Below, in pieces: positions 21,796 through 33,590 of a DNA stretch of 64,000 nt. Each line of letters begins with the position of its first letter. The stretch's first letter is position 1. The stretch comes from Syncephalis plumigaleata. Taxonomy: Eukaryota > Zoopagomycota > Zoopagomycetes > Zoopagales > Piptocephalidaceae. Below the pieces are notes generated by a model. That model did not search any database and was not told the origin of the DNA. It saw nothing but the letters and a program-made list of their open reading frames with translations. The DNA lies in NCBI GenBank assembly GCA_025201365.1, contig JAIXMF010000001.1:992001-1056000 (forward strand), written 5' to 3'. The translations under genes and the position numbers were made by a program.

Positions 21796-23566
21796 ATGTC
21801 ATACCGCTTAATAGCACGTACTGTATTGCAACAACAGCAACAGCAACTATGCTATCGTTGGCATTCAGTACGCTCACTTGGTACGATAACGACGAATGCT
21901 AATCAACATGCTCACCGGTTAGCGTTTGCCTTCGATATTGACGGTGTACTTTTAAAGGTAAACATGTATGAGTAAGCAATTGGATAGATATACAAACACA
22001 TATGGCATCTTGGTATATATACATATATACATGTGTACATATATATAGGGCAGTAAAGTGCTTCCGGAAGGAGTAAGAGCCCTTCAATTCGTCAATGGTA
22101 ATAATCCACTAGGCATGTAAGTATATCGCTAGATAGAGTAGGAACGAGGTTCACTTACTAGTAAGAGTGAAATTAGACGACTGCCGCATATTTTACTTAC
22201 AAATGGAGGCGGTGTCACTGAAGTTGAAAAGGCACAACAATTAAGTGATAAATTCAATGTAAAGGCAAGTATCATACTAGTAGCAGTAGATAATGATGAT
22301 AACCGCAAGTACAACTAGTATAGATTACCGCTGATAATCTAGTGTTGGCACATTCACCTATGCGTTCATTGGTGGATCGCTACGCCGATAAACTCATTCT
22401 AGTGGTGGGAGGTGAAGGTGAATCGTGTAAACGAGTGGCACACCAGTAAGTGAAGGTGTATTCTACTCGTAATAAATAATATTGACACTACGTGAATAGA
22501 TATGGATTTCGACGTGTGGCACAACCCAACGATATATTCTTATGGAATCCATCCATATGGCCATTTAAAACGACAAATACCTGGTTACCTGAAGTAAATC
22601 ATCATAGATATTAATAATAGTAACTATGAACTAATATACTTGTATATCTATATAATAGGAACATATCGATTTTGCCAAGGAACCCATTCATGCCATTATG
22701 ATGTTTCATGATGGACGAGATTGTAATTTATATACAAAAGTTATATTGATCAATCATTAATCTATTTGTCACTTGTTTGTAGGGGGAACAGAACTACAAG
22801 TAATCATGGATGTCCTACTAGCGAAGAATGGCTATATAGGCACACAACGGTCAATGAAGGATTTATCGCCACAAATACCGATTTACTTTTCAAATCCAGA
22901 CTTGGTAAGATGATCTATAATGAATGTAACTTGCATTACATCTAATTATTTCATGCTATTTACAGCTATGGAGTAATGACTTTCCTGTATCACGCTATGC
23001 ACAAGGAGCATTCCGTGTTGCACTAGAGGCATTGTACGAGGTATTGTTTAGCTGTACTATCCGTTGTCTGGTAGCTAATTTGCTGGCGTGTTTACTTTTA
23101 TAAGCGTATTACTGGTAGAAAACTGGAATATACACTGTTCGGTAAACCGGAGACTGTAACGTACAAGTATGCGGAGGAATTGTTACATCGACAACTTGCT
23201 TCTTCATCGGTAGGTCCTACCGAGTCATTACACGTATACGGTAAGTGTTTATGATCATGCTTCTAAATGGCATCCGCTAATATTGCAATAAATTGATAGC
23301 TATTGGTGATAATCCAGCATCTGGTAAACAAGTTGCATTTATGTTGCATTTCATTTTCTACATTACTAACGTGTGTTATTGCACTATTTACGATGTTGTC
23401 TCCTTTAGATATTGCAGGTGCATACAACTACGGATGGAATTCAATCCTAGTACGTACAGGCGTGTTCCGCGATGAAGACAATGGCGTTGATCATTCTGCA
23501 ACGCATGTTGCCACTCATGTAGAAGATGCCGTGAAATGGGCATTTGCTCGTGAATACCAACAATAA
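21796..23566 (+). CDS. CECR5/HDHD5-type HAD hydrolase, mitochondrial
   Basis: Member of the HAD-IIA phosphatase-like family that includes human CECR5 (HDHD5) and yeast YKR070W; the substrate is not known. The start at 21796 gives MSYRLIARTVLQQQQQQ followed by a basic stretch, fitting a mitochondrial presequence. HAD motif 1 is AFDIDGVLLK, next LPHILLTNGGG (motif 2, Thr) with VTEVEKAQQLSD, then LVLAHSPMRSLVDRY, LILVVGGEG, YGFRRVAQPNDIFLWNPSIWPF, IHAIMMFHDGRD, GAFRVALEALYERITGRK with LEYTLFGKPE (motif 3 Lys), and AIGDNPASD...AYNYGWNSILVRTGVF (motif 4). About nine short introns, in phase. The promoter is almost entirely transposon: the TIR end is about 50 bp from the ATG. Confidence 0.9.
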
Positions 23567-23783
23567 ACCAGGTAGTCATACGTATCAGATAGATAAATAT
23601 ACATATTTTATTGTTATATTGTTATAAGGATTGTAATGTTGCTTTTATCGTGTAATAACGTATAATGTACTATAAAGCAAGCCTTCTGTTTATACAGTCA
23701 CTTGTCTCTCTTGCTGTCTGTTCCTGCATTTTCTCTCAGTGTAATAGAATATTGATTTGTTTTGGCGATTATACTCGTACAGT

Positions 23784-26700
23784 TTAAGAGTTCCGACGAG
23801 ATGTCAAATGCCGTACCCATTGCCAGTGGAAGTTGGCGACTTCCACCTTGAACGTGTGCTCTTTACCAGAAGCCGTAGTGACTTTAATGTCATTTTGCGT
23901 CGATTCAATATGAGCATCCACCAAATTGATTCGACCCTTGTATTCGTACTTGCCATCGGGCATCTCCTTGGTCACGACTAGAAGATCATTGAATAGGAAG
24001 CATGTACGCGACTCGAATTTACCAAATGACGTGGATGAGTATTGCATTACACCTTGGTATAGCAATTGACGATCTGCCGCGAGTAAATTGAAATCGTTGC
24101 CTACAATCAAGCACTGAAGTTGAGCCAAATCCTCTTGACGTTGTATCGTGCGAAGTCTATCATTATCATCATTGTTATTATTATTATCACTGTCACCATT
24201 GTCATAAATAACTGATAACACTTACAATTGCATATACTCGTCGTGGAGACATTTGATTTTCACCGAGCATCGAATAATGAGCAGGTATTCCGGATCGTAC
24301 GGCTGGTATAGAGAAACCATTTTCTGTAGGAAATTATGGTAACGTATAATGCAATCTTTAGGATTGGCCAAAAATGCACGAATATTGAAATGATCGGTGC
24401 TTGATTCGCATTCCTACATTGACATGAACAATGATTATTAGTATCTTTTCCCGTATTGCCAATGTCATACATGCTTGACTGCCTACCTTTAATACACGAC
24501 GGAAATGCTGATTACGTTTTTGCAATTGATCTAGAGTACAAAGAATGTTGGGATAATCACGTAGGTAGTCGAAATGGAAATAAAGTCCCCTGAACTAATA
24601 GAAACATGTAGCGTATTAGTTAGATGTAATAGTATACGAGAGATGACCGAGTACTTACATGCTTGGAGAATGTATTAATAGCATCTTCAATGGTACCAGA
24701 ATGACCATGATTCTCTGCACTGTTAATGAATGGATTAGCAACTGGTCACACATGTAAATAAGCAGGCGGTAGCTACCTTTGTTCGAGATCATGAAGTAAA
24801 CCCTCGTGTAGTGGCAATAATTGCTCCACTAGACCGAATACGGATGAAACATCCTTCTCGCTAAATGATCGACCGACATAGATGCCGGGCTTTTTAGCGG
24901 CCTGTTGAAGCGGAACAATAAACTGATTCTTGAGCAATCGAAGCATACGCACGAACTTTTGCTCGCTTCTAAGTAGCGTCAATAGATTGGCACATCGCTC
25001 CTTTTCCTGTCGCTCCAATTCTAAATGTACAATTAGCACATTGCTACCGTTATGGTTATAAAGTCGTGTGCCTACCTTCTTCGTCGTCGCTAAGCCATGA
25101 ATCGCGGAAATTACCGATAGCTTCGATGAATGCGCGATAATCCTCTTTAAGCGCTACCGATGGTGTGTCCAATTCTTCCACGGGACTACGAACACTAACG
25201 GACGACATGCTTTCACTGTCATTAACAGATACAGCCGGCGCCGGCATATGTTCTATCTCATAGTCTAGGAACGAAGACGAGATAGTGGATATGGGTCGTT
25301 CCTCGGGTGCACTTATGTGAGACGCGGTACTCGCTTTCAATAACGATACGCTGTTGCCTGGCATGGGCAACAAGTCTTCCTCTTTAAACTTGGTGGCGGA
25401 CGACGCTAAGCTAAGTGTACTCGTTCGACGCATTAGACTCTCGGCACTAACGATACTCTTGGTAATGTAGGCTCGTCGATTCTTAGCAAGGGTCGATACG
25501 CGCGACGCACGTCGATTGTCACTATCTTCTTCTAATAGAGAATACTGCAATGACACAGGAGATCCCACATTCATATCCGCTGTATCTGTAGGAGATGACA
25601 ACTTTGGATCAACCTGATGAGCAGGCGAGCCCTTATTCTTCTTCTTCGTGTTCTGATCCGCTACACCATTGCTACTTTGATTGCCCTATATTGGGATTCA
25701 ACTTGAATTAGCAATACTGCAACTATTGTAATAACAATAACAGCTTACCGAGGATGATTTACCGTTTTTATTCTTCTTGCCCGCCTTTCTACTTGTTGGC
25801 GAGGTTACAGGAAGAAATTCCGGTAGTATACCCACTGATAGTTGTCCACCCAGTGTAAACGAGTCAAGTAGCATGGTGGGTTCGGGCACCTTCTTCTTGC
25901 GCGAACGTGTCGACGATGCCTTCCCTTTTGATTTGTCGTTAGATGCGGAAACGCTGCCATTCTTAATAAATTTCAGTATCATTATAATTAGTAATCTGTG
26001 GAGTGTATTCGACGCTGCAAACATGTCTACCTTGTTTCCATTTACATTGTCTTCATTTATAGGATTGAGATTCTCGTTTGACAAGGTGTACGTGGCGAAC
26101 GACAGATCGACCGACTTTTTGATATCTGCATCGGAAGCGATAGCGCGTAGCTGTTTCGGTTGTTTTGTACCTAGAACAAAATGTATTAGCCATTGAATGG
26201 AATGTTCTTTGTCTTCTGCTTCTTCTTAGAAGCCGTGATTGACGACCGTATCAATTGAGTATTACCAAATATAAACTGCTTCAATGCGGATGTTTTACCA
26301 TTCGAATGTGTAGTTGATGGTGGTGAATTAGCTGGATTATACGAATGGTTGCCCTCCAATTGCTATTGATAAACAAACGTATATATTAACGCATAGTCCA
26401 TGGTTCTTACTAGATTGTACACTTACACTACTATTCCGCAGAACAACTGTCGTGTCTATCAATGATGTAATGAGTAAATGATATCCTCTGGCCTTGTAGC
26501 GATATAATGACACTTACTTGAAGAGGCATTTATCGAGTAAATACTATGTTGCGGACATGGTATAGGCAATGACGGGGACACGTCTAAATCGCCCCTTGGC
26601 TGTAGTCCATTGTTACTATAGCAGGTTGCAGTAGTGGCATCAGACCAGGCACGAGGTCGAAGAAACGGTTTGGCGAACTGAGGTTGGCCCTCATACGAGG

Positions 26701-26929
26701 ATAACAATAATCCTGACGAGGCACTGTTAAATGTCGGCGTTCGAACTAAGGTGTGGTCGGGTGATAAGCCGCTTAGCATTCCGTCAGAATCGATTGAAGA
26801 AGCGGTTACCGAGTTACGTGGAGCAGTAGGCGTTCTATCCCCGCTTGCCATCGTATAGATAGCGTCTATGTTGTTGGCACGACTATCCTGCATGCTTGCC
26901 AATGCCACTGGTGAGAACTGTTGACTCAT
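23784..26929 (-). CDS. Dbl-family RhoGEF (DH-PH) with long disordered N-terminus
   Basis: Guanine nucleotide exchange factor for a Rho-type GTPase, expected to act at membranes in polarity or wall growth. The N-terminal half (26929 to about 25080) is Ser/Thr/Asn-rich and disordered with basic patches (TRSRKKKVPEP, RKAGKKNKNG), likely phosphorylated. The DH domain begins ELERQEKERCANLLTLLRSEQKFVRMLRLL and continues VEQLLPLHEGLLHDLEQR through exons down to about 24250. The PH domain follows: LLYQGVMQYSSTSFGKFESR, TCFLFNDLLVVTKE, YKGRINLVDAHIES, KEHTFKVEVANFHWQWVRHL, ending shortly after. The family and domain order are clear; substrate GTPase is unknown. Around six introns are visible; exon ends in the disordered part are approximate. 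Confidence 0.85.
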
Positions 26930-28771
26930 ATTAATTTATAGCGGAAGGAATATTAGTATAATATGATGATGATATTGGTTGGTTATATAAAACCAAAAAA
27001 AAAGAAAGCAATTGTTTGCTTGTGCTAATATCGACTAATAAACACAAGTGTCGAGACGACAAAAAGTGCTTCTGAAATTATAGATATAGAATGAGATGCT
27101 TAATGCCAGTAGAGTGGTATAACAAGGAAAGAGGTCACAACTCATTCAGATCGAAATGGACAAATTTGTTATTTTGAGCAACGTAGATGGGTTCAAGATT
27201 GTCGAGTGGGATAAGGTTGATCAACAACAACAACGATATCGTCAACTATAACAATAATAGCAGCAGCAGCAGCAGCAAGATAACAGCGTAACGTCAAGTC
27301 ATGTGGACTCCTTTGGATTTATATCGACAATACCGGTTTGCTAAATACCACACGAACTGCTACTCCGCATGATACATCGTTGAACCAACTTGACGGATAA
27401 CCGGCAGTCCATACTCCCTACCTCGCATGTTTCATCAATCGCCGCATACTGCAAGTAAGTGTAGTAGTGGAAGGAGGAACGAGAAAGGCAAAACCGTATG
27501 CCAAATGAGGTCGAATGACAATTCTTTCCATCTTCTTCAAGGCACAACCAGTTTATACCAAGCGATAGGTATCCATTGCTGATTGTGGTGTATCAAGTTT
27601 GCCTTTAGTCCATTACACTCATTCTCTCTCTCTCTCTCTCTTACTCTCTTTTATCTATACTTTTTACGTGTGCGGCATTATAATTCCGCTAAATATAGCT
27701 GTAACAGATCGATTGTTGTATAAGCTAGCTTTGCTATTTATTCATCATTCGCCTTTCTCGTTTCTTGCATTGTTTAACTTGCTAAACGATGGTATAATTA
27801 TAGCATAACAAGATAAATAACGCGATCGCAATCATTTTAGTATATCTATTAAATGGATTCCACCAGTTGATTATGGACAATGATAACAATGATAATGATA
27901 TTGTCATGCTACGACACGTATGAAGCAATGATGTACACACAAACAAGCTAAAACACTGGCTTTCCTTGTTATTCCTCCTCCTCACAAGTATTTTACCACC
28001 AAGTGTATTATGAACCTTTTATTGCTTATTGGATTAGTAAACAGAAATGAATAAATAAGAATTGCTTGATCATTATCATACGATGGACAAGTACAACACA
28101 GACAATAAGCATGTAGAATTGATCTCGAGTGTAACAACAGCTGACAACAATAGTAGAATGCCTGATATCCATTAATATTCATGTTATATATCATATAAAT
28201 CATTTGATTCCATGATTGGGGCTAAAAGTTGACTTATCCCCGTGTTGTTTGCGTGAATTTGCAAACTGCGCGTCTCTTCTTTTTTCCACATTCCAACTTA
28301 CGTCACAGTCAGGAATGTGACGCTAGTTTCGTTTTCTTCATTCGAACGTACTAGTCGTATATTGTTATCAATTCCGAAAATGTTATCTCCCTACGGTAGG
28401 TATTTAGTATGGCGTTAGCGTGTTTTTTCATGCTTACTACTTGCTACTTCATTGCTGGCATTCTATTCGTCTCATTCTTCTTTGCTATTTGTCACTAAGC
28501 AAACAACGCGTGAACCTATGACCTGCAGACTGCATAACAATACCGTTATTGATAGTTATGCATCCGTCCATTTAGACAGTAGGTGTCGTCAACGCTTTCT
28601 TTGTCCTTGTTCCTGCTCTTCCACTTTACACTTTTATATACTTGTCCATTTTACAAGGGACTTTATTATCAACTGCTACTTGATATTCCACTATTATTGC
28701 CTCGCCAGCTCTTCTTTTCGTTCTTTCATTTGTTAGTCTACACTTTAACGAGAGTATACCCTGTCATATTC
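26930..28771. other. Intergenic region without a clear gene (1.8 kb)
   Basis: Between two divergent genes. AT-rich; contains a (CAG)n run near 27255-27276, a (CT)n run near 27622-27641, and C/T-rich sequence on the plus strand from about 28400 to 28760 just before the RBR gene. A 31-codon frame at 27157-27252 ending in a Gln run is not supported by anything else. I see no RNA gene. Confidence 0.4.
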
Positions 28772-31389
28772 ATGCTGCCAAGTTTATCCCTAAATGGTAT
28801 ATTGATCCAGCTACTAATCATCCAAAGAAAGCAATAAATACTATGTTTTCGGGCGGGGTTTCTTTCATTAAATGATGACATTTGAATACGCAACTAATAC
28901 TATCAAATCGTGTCTATAGATTGTTCGGAGATAGAGGCGCTATCCCTCAATGAAAGTCGTAGTGGTAGCAACTTTGTTTGTGTTATCTGTTCCGAGGAAT
29001 TATCCACGATTGCAACATCCGGTCCCAATACGACTGTCACTTCAAGCGAAGCTGATTATACAGGAGCATCGGATTCCACATTAATAGGTCAAACGCTCTA
29101 CTGTGGTCATGCCTATTGCCGTCCGTGTTTATCTACATTTCTGAAATTCAGACTACTCGAATTTAGCAATCCATTTCCGCTCTACTGTGCGCAACCAGGC
29201 TGTCCATACGAGATTAACGATTATGACGCGGAACCCGTGCTAACAAGTAAATCCTATGCCAAATGGGAAAAAAGAAAAGCAGAGAGAGATATGAGAAACA
29301 AGGTAACAACAATAGCTGTGATGGTTATCTATTAAGTATAGCATGATTATGAAATTGTGAATGGAATACTAACGTGTAATCAAGATTTATTGCCCTAACA
29401 AACGATGTAGCGCATTACTAGACGTCGCACACGTTAAAGATAACGAGAATGCCGTAATTGTTTGTCATCAGTGTTTACACGTTGCTTGCGTTCAATGTCG
29501 AGTACCATGGCATAATGGTAAGTAATACACGCTAACAATAATGGCAACAGCAATACTAACATTGTATTTACACAAATAGGCTATGCATGTCATGAATACA
29601 ATGTACTTCCCCCTGATGTACGTAACAACGAGGATGAAGAAGTATTTCGAATGGCCAGGCAGTATCAATGGGCCCGGTGTATTAATTGTCGGACACTCGT
29701 CGAGTTATACGAAGGCAGCAATCACATCACATGTCAATGTGGCACTCAGTTGTACGTAATCGTTAGCGTGCAGTAGATGTCAATAGAATCATCGTACTAA
29801 CCATTTATTACTAATTGACCCTTTCTTGTTGATATAGCTGCTACCAATGCAATGGTCCATGGAATGAACTTACCCGACAGTGTACACGTCATCAATGCTC
29901 ATTATGGAGCAAGGAAATGCTCGAATTGGAGGAGCAACGTCGCAATACCAATACTGCTAATACTCAACCACCCGATGATAATCTCAGTATGTTTTCTAAT
30001 CAGCGACGGTTATCGCTCTCTAGCACGACTAGTTCCAATTGGTTTATTCATACGAGCTACCACCGTGGTCTACCCGAGCTGAATCCACCCAAGAACACCA
30101 CGGAACCTGTCGCATCTACGAGCACCTTTACAACTTCTACCGCCACAACAGCAGCAGCCGACATTCTGCCAATTACTCCACCTAGTGTGATCAATGCTAC
30201 TACTAGTGCTAGTAATAGTAGCTCAACTCCTCCATCAGAGCCTGTTACTTACCAGTGTCCAAAATGCTTCAAGAAATTCCTTAGCGAACACGCTCTGGGC
30301 GTTCATACTCGTACCACCAGAGATCATGATAATTTTGAACCTAATGGTAAGCAACCTCAAAGCAAAGCAACACTCACTTGTTGCTCGCGTATATTCGACA
30401 ATGAGCATAATCTATGGTTACATCAACAAAGTATACGCTGTTTCACTTCAGTTGCCAAATCTAATGCTCGCTCCACATACCCAACCAGTACGGCACAAGC
30501 CAATAATCAGTCCATTAATCTAACCAACATGATTAATGGTCCCAAGCGGAATCTACCCGAATGGGCTCGTGGTTACATTATAAACAATATATGCTGCTAT
30601 TGCAATGTGAAATTCAATTCTCGTGATAATTTGCAATCGCATCTACGTAATACGACCGAGCATGGTGTATACTATTGTTGCGATCGTTTATACACTAGTC
30701 AAATTGCATTCGATCAACATCGACTTTTAGGCGGTCTATGCAAGCTTACTCCAATAGCACATTCAGCATCATCAGCAACCACAACTGTTTCACCATTAGC
30801 CCTACCTTTACCTCGTAATGGCTTACGTGATCTAGGCGTTAATCTTGCTATTATCGCTGCTGAGGGACCAGCATCCGGTAATGCCGCCACTATCTACACG
30901 AATATACGAAATAGAAAGTGTTACGACTGTAGTCGTTCATTTCCATCATTATCCGCGCTGGATAATCATCTACGTAATTGTGTACACGATGTATTCGCTT
31001 GTTGCGGTCGACTATTCGTCAATCATCAAAGTATTGCCGAGCATCGAGCTGGCTCAAACTGCAGACGTACCATTGGTAACAAGCCATCGTCATCACCATC
31101 ATCTTCTTCATCATCTAGACCATCCGTCGTACAACCTGCACGTAAATTGAATGTACAACTGGAAGTGTCGACCTCCCTTGAAATGCTCTACAAAGTACTG
31201 GGCGATATCAGTCTATACCGAGCCATCTCCTCTCTAAATTGCTGCTATTGCAATAGGAAATTCAATACTACCGATGAATTGATGGTTCATCTTGTTAATA
31301 CATCATTACACGAGGTGCATCAATGTTGTACCATTCTATTCAAAGATGCGAATAGTCTAGGGAAACACAAGCGAATACATCATTCATAG
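28772..31389 (+). CDS. RBR-type E3 ubiquitin ligase fused to four paired zinc-finger units
   Basis: A proposed 25 bp first exon (MLPSLSLN, ending 28796) joins in phase to an exon at 28920. RING1: CVICSEEL...YCGHAYCRPCLSTF...CAQPGC. IBR: YCPNKRCSALL...VCHQCLHVACVQCRVPWHNGYAC. RING2: CINCRTLVELYEGSNHITC, QCGTQFCYQCNGPW (the FC is rebuilt across an intron). RBR ligases take ubiquitin from E2 onto a RING2 cysteine in the GCNH motif; here that position is Ser (GSNH). A Ser/Thr-rich linker follows, then four units of about 50 residues, each a C2H2 finger (C-x2-C-x12-H-x5-6-H) followed by CC-x12-H-x3-6-C/H, beginning near YQCPKCFKKF, CCYCNVKF, CYDCSRSF and CCYCNRKF. The C-terminal 490 codons are one exon. 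No frame breaks. Confidence 0.88.
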
Positions 31390-31414
31390 CATCTAGTATA
31401 TGTACAGAAAGATA

Positions 31415-31642
31415 TCACTTGTTTCTCCATCCATTTTGCGCATTTATCCTTTAATTTTTGCGGGTTATTAATAAATAATCTATTCAATTGTTAACATCAT
31501 TGTCACCATAGAAATGCCAATTGACACAGCATGATAATAATAACAATTTAGTATTAGTAATGGATCATTTGTTGATAGCGATAACTATTATTTATGCGTA
31601 AAGACATAAGGCTAACTGCGCAAATTGGATGGAAAAAGCCTG
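31415..31642. mobile_element. MITE related to the TIR transposon at 17564-21744
   Basis: About 228 bp with inverted ends (CTCCATCCATTTTGCGCA on the left, TGCGCAAATTGGATGG on the right) and TA on both sides (31413-31414, 31643-31644). It is collinear with the larger element except that it lacks the LINE and the block that holds the Fanzor-like fragment; the missing block is flanked in the large copy by ATAACTAT repeats. It lies about 25 bp past the RBR stop codon and may contribute to that gene's 3' end. Confidence 0.85.
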
Positions 31643-31928
31643 TATCAGCTGTTATAAATTACGCATTCGTGTGTATGTGCATGTTAATACAATATACATT
31701 ATTATACATGTTACATTCTTTCTATCCTATGTGTTATTGTATAGCGGATTCATCGATTTATTCGTAAAACTAACGGGACACATGCATGTATGTGTATGTT
31801 GTTCAAGTCAACAAAGTAATAAAGATCAATTAGGTCATCATTGTATTTCATCAATCATCATAAAGGTCGTTAAAATAGGAACAGTAAAAGCGTAGAATAC
31901 ATATATATATATGTGTATGTATATATGA

Positions 31929-33590
31929 CTAGGCACGCACGTCAATCTTCAATAATGCACGCAAATTACTGCTATACATTTCATTGATGAGCATCTTATC
32001 ACCTGCTGATGGACCGTGATTGGAAGCGGTCGCTTGCCATTCAGATCTAACAGCTGCTGCTGGTGATGGCGATGCTTGATGACGATAAGATTCTACGTTA
32101 AATGTTGTATTATCAGCGAATGATTGTTGAACTAATGACGAAGATGACGAAGAGATGACCTGCTGTTGCGACTGACCAACATAGAACGGATCACATGTGT
32201 AGGTTGAGTTGTTAACAGGGAATGGTACGGCATGAGACGGAAGGGACAGATGAGGTGTAGTTGTTGTAGTTGGTGGATACGAAGTGGATACTGAATGATG
32301 TTGATATTGTTGATGATAGGGATGATTAATACTACTGCCATTACTATTGCTAGTAGTAGAAGTAGTAGTCGTATGACTGCCACGTAACATATCCAGTAGT
32401 TCACGTGAACGCATACGTAATTCATCGGCACTATCATATTGAGAAGTGGCGGTAGTAGTATGATGGTGATGATGATGATGATGATGCTCGTTGCTATTAA
32501 CTGGCAACATCATATCAATATTGGATACTACTCGTGTAGGTGAAGGAGGAGCACTATAACCCATTGGATACTGATGTAGGGATGTGGTAGACGATGCGGG
32601 TGATAGAGATGGTAACTGTTGACCATTACCATGAAGGCTGTTCTGACTGTTTGAACCAGTATTGCCATTGCCACTACCAAGTAGAATATCAGGCATGGGT
32701 AGACGTGATGCAGCAGGTGAATTACTAAAGGTGGGTCCAGCATACGCATGATCGCGTGTAGGACGACTAGGTGGTGAACCTGCAGCAGCAGCAACCGGTG
32801 AAGAGGATCGACCAGGTAATGTCTGCTTATTATTAATAAGCATGACAGGTGTTTGCTGGCCACTAGTGGTAGACGATGATGGCAACGATGACGACGAAGC
32901 ATTCTGGTGATGATGTTGTAGAATGGTTATAGGACCGGCTGATTGTTGCTTAGAAGCCGAGGATGGTGTTACAGCCGCTGGAGAGCGACGTGATTTACGC
33001 TGAGGAGTTGCAGGTGCGGCACCATTGTTGTTGTTGTTGTTGGATGCACGCGATGCATTGGACGATTGTTTGTTACGCGATTGTTGCTTAGAATTGGAAG
33101 TAGCGTTGTTGTTGTTGTTCTTTGCGTGGTTAACCGAGGCATTCTGAGCTGCATTGACGGCAGCGGTTAGCTTGCTCTTTACTTTCTCGGATACATCGGT
33201 GGCTACATTATTATTATTGGCGGTAGATTCAGTGGCTGCCTTCTTGTCAGCACGAGGACGTGTGCGTTTAACACGATCAGTCGAGGTTGCATTATCTTTG
33301 GCTGGACTGTTGCCACCATTCTTGTTACCATTACGAGATCCCTTGTTGGTTGTCGTTGCGGTAACGGATGAATCAGTGGCAGATGACGCAGTGTGATGTT
33401 GCTTCTTCTTGGATATCGACTGTGTGGCAGTAGTGTCAGCGGAGGAGCCTTTGTTTGAATCTGACGATTTCGATTTGCGTTGACCATTATTAGAGAAGGA
33501 CTTGGTCGTCGTTGCCGTTGACGATGGTGATGATGTGGCAGCGGATGGCTTCATCACTGTGGTGGAGGATGACGATGTACGAGGTGGCAT
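31929..33590 (-). CDS. Ser/Thr/Asn-rich low-complexity protein, function unknown
   Basis: Single-exon frame of 553 codons starting MPPRTSSSSTTVMKPSAA. It is dominated by Ser, Thr, Asn, Ala and Gln with basic patches (RVKRTRPRADKK, PQRKSRRSPAA) that could be nuclear signals, a His run near residue 380, and no zinc finger or other fold that I recognise. Two short segments look ordered: SADELRMRSRELLDMLRG and, at the very end, MLINEMYSSNLRALLKIDVRA, both helical and leucine-spaced. The composition and the long leader resemble fungal transcriptional or signalling regulators, but this is only an impression. Coding is supported by the uninterrupted length and by in-phase codon repeats. Confidence 0.6.
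   Translation of the reverse strand: MPPRTSSSSTTVMKPSAATSSPSSTATTTKSFSNNGQRKSKSSDSNKGSSADTTATQSISKKKQHHTASSATDSSVTATTTNKGSRNGNKNGGNSPAKDNATSTDRVKRTRPRADKKAATESTANNNNVATDVSEKVKSKLTAAVNAAQNASVNHAKNNNNNATSNSKQQSRNKQSSNASRASNNNNNNGAAPATPQRKSRRSPAAVTPSSASKQQSAGPITILQHHHQNASSSSLPSSSTTSGQQTPVMLINNKQTLPGRSSSPVAAAAGSPPSRPTRDHAYAGPTFSNSPAASRLPMPDILLGSGNGNTGSNSQNSLHGNGQQLPSLSPASSTTSLHQYPMGYSAPPSPTRVVSNIDMMLPVNSNEHHHHHHHHHTTTATSQYDSADELRMRSRELLDMLRGSHTTTTSTTSNSNGSSINHPYHQQYQHHSVSTSYPPTTTTTPHLSLPSHAVPFPVNNSTYTCDPFYVGQSQQQVISSSSSSLVQQSFADNTTFNVESYRHQASPSPAAAVRSEWQATASNHGPSAGDKMLINEMYSSNLRALLKIDVRA

Noticed and set aside
27157-27252. 31-codon ATG frame ending in a Gln run
   Set aside because: Too short, isolated and ending in simple CAA repeats; likely chance.
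31629-31895. 88-codon plus-strand frame after the MITE
   Set aside because: It starts inside the MITE end, is composed of AT-rich low-information sequence and matches nothing.
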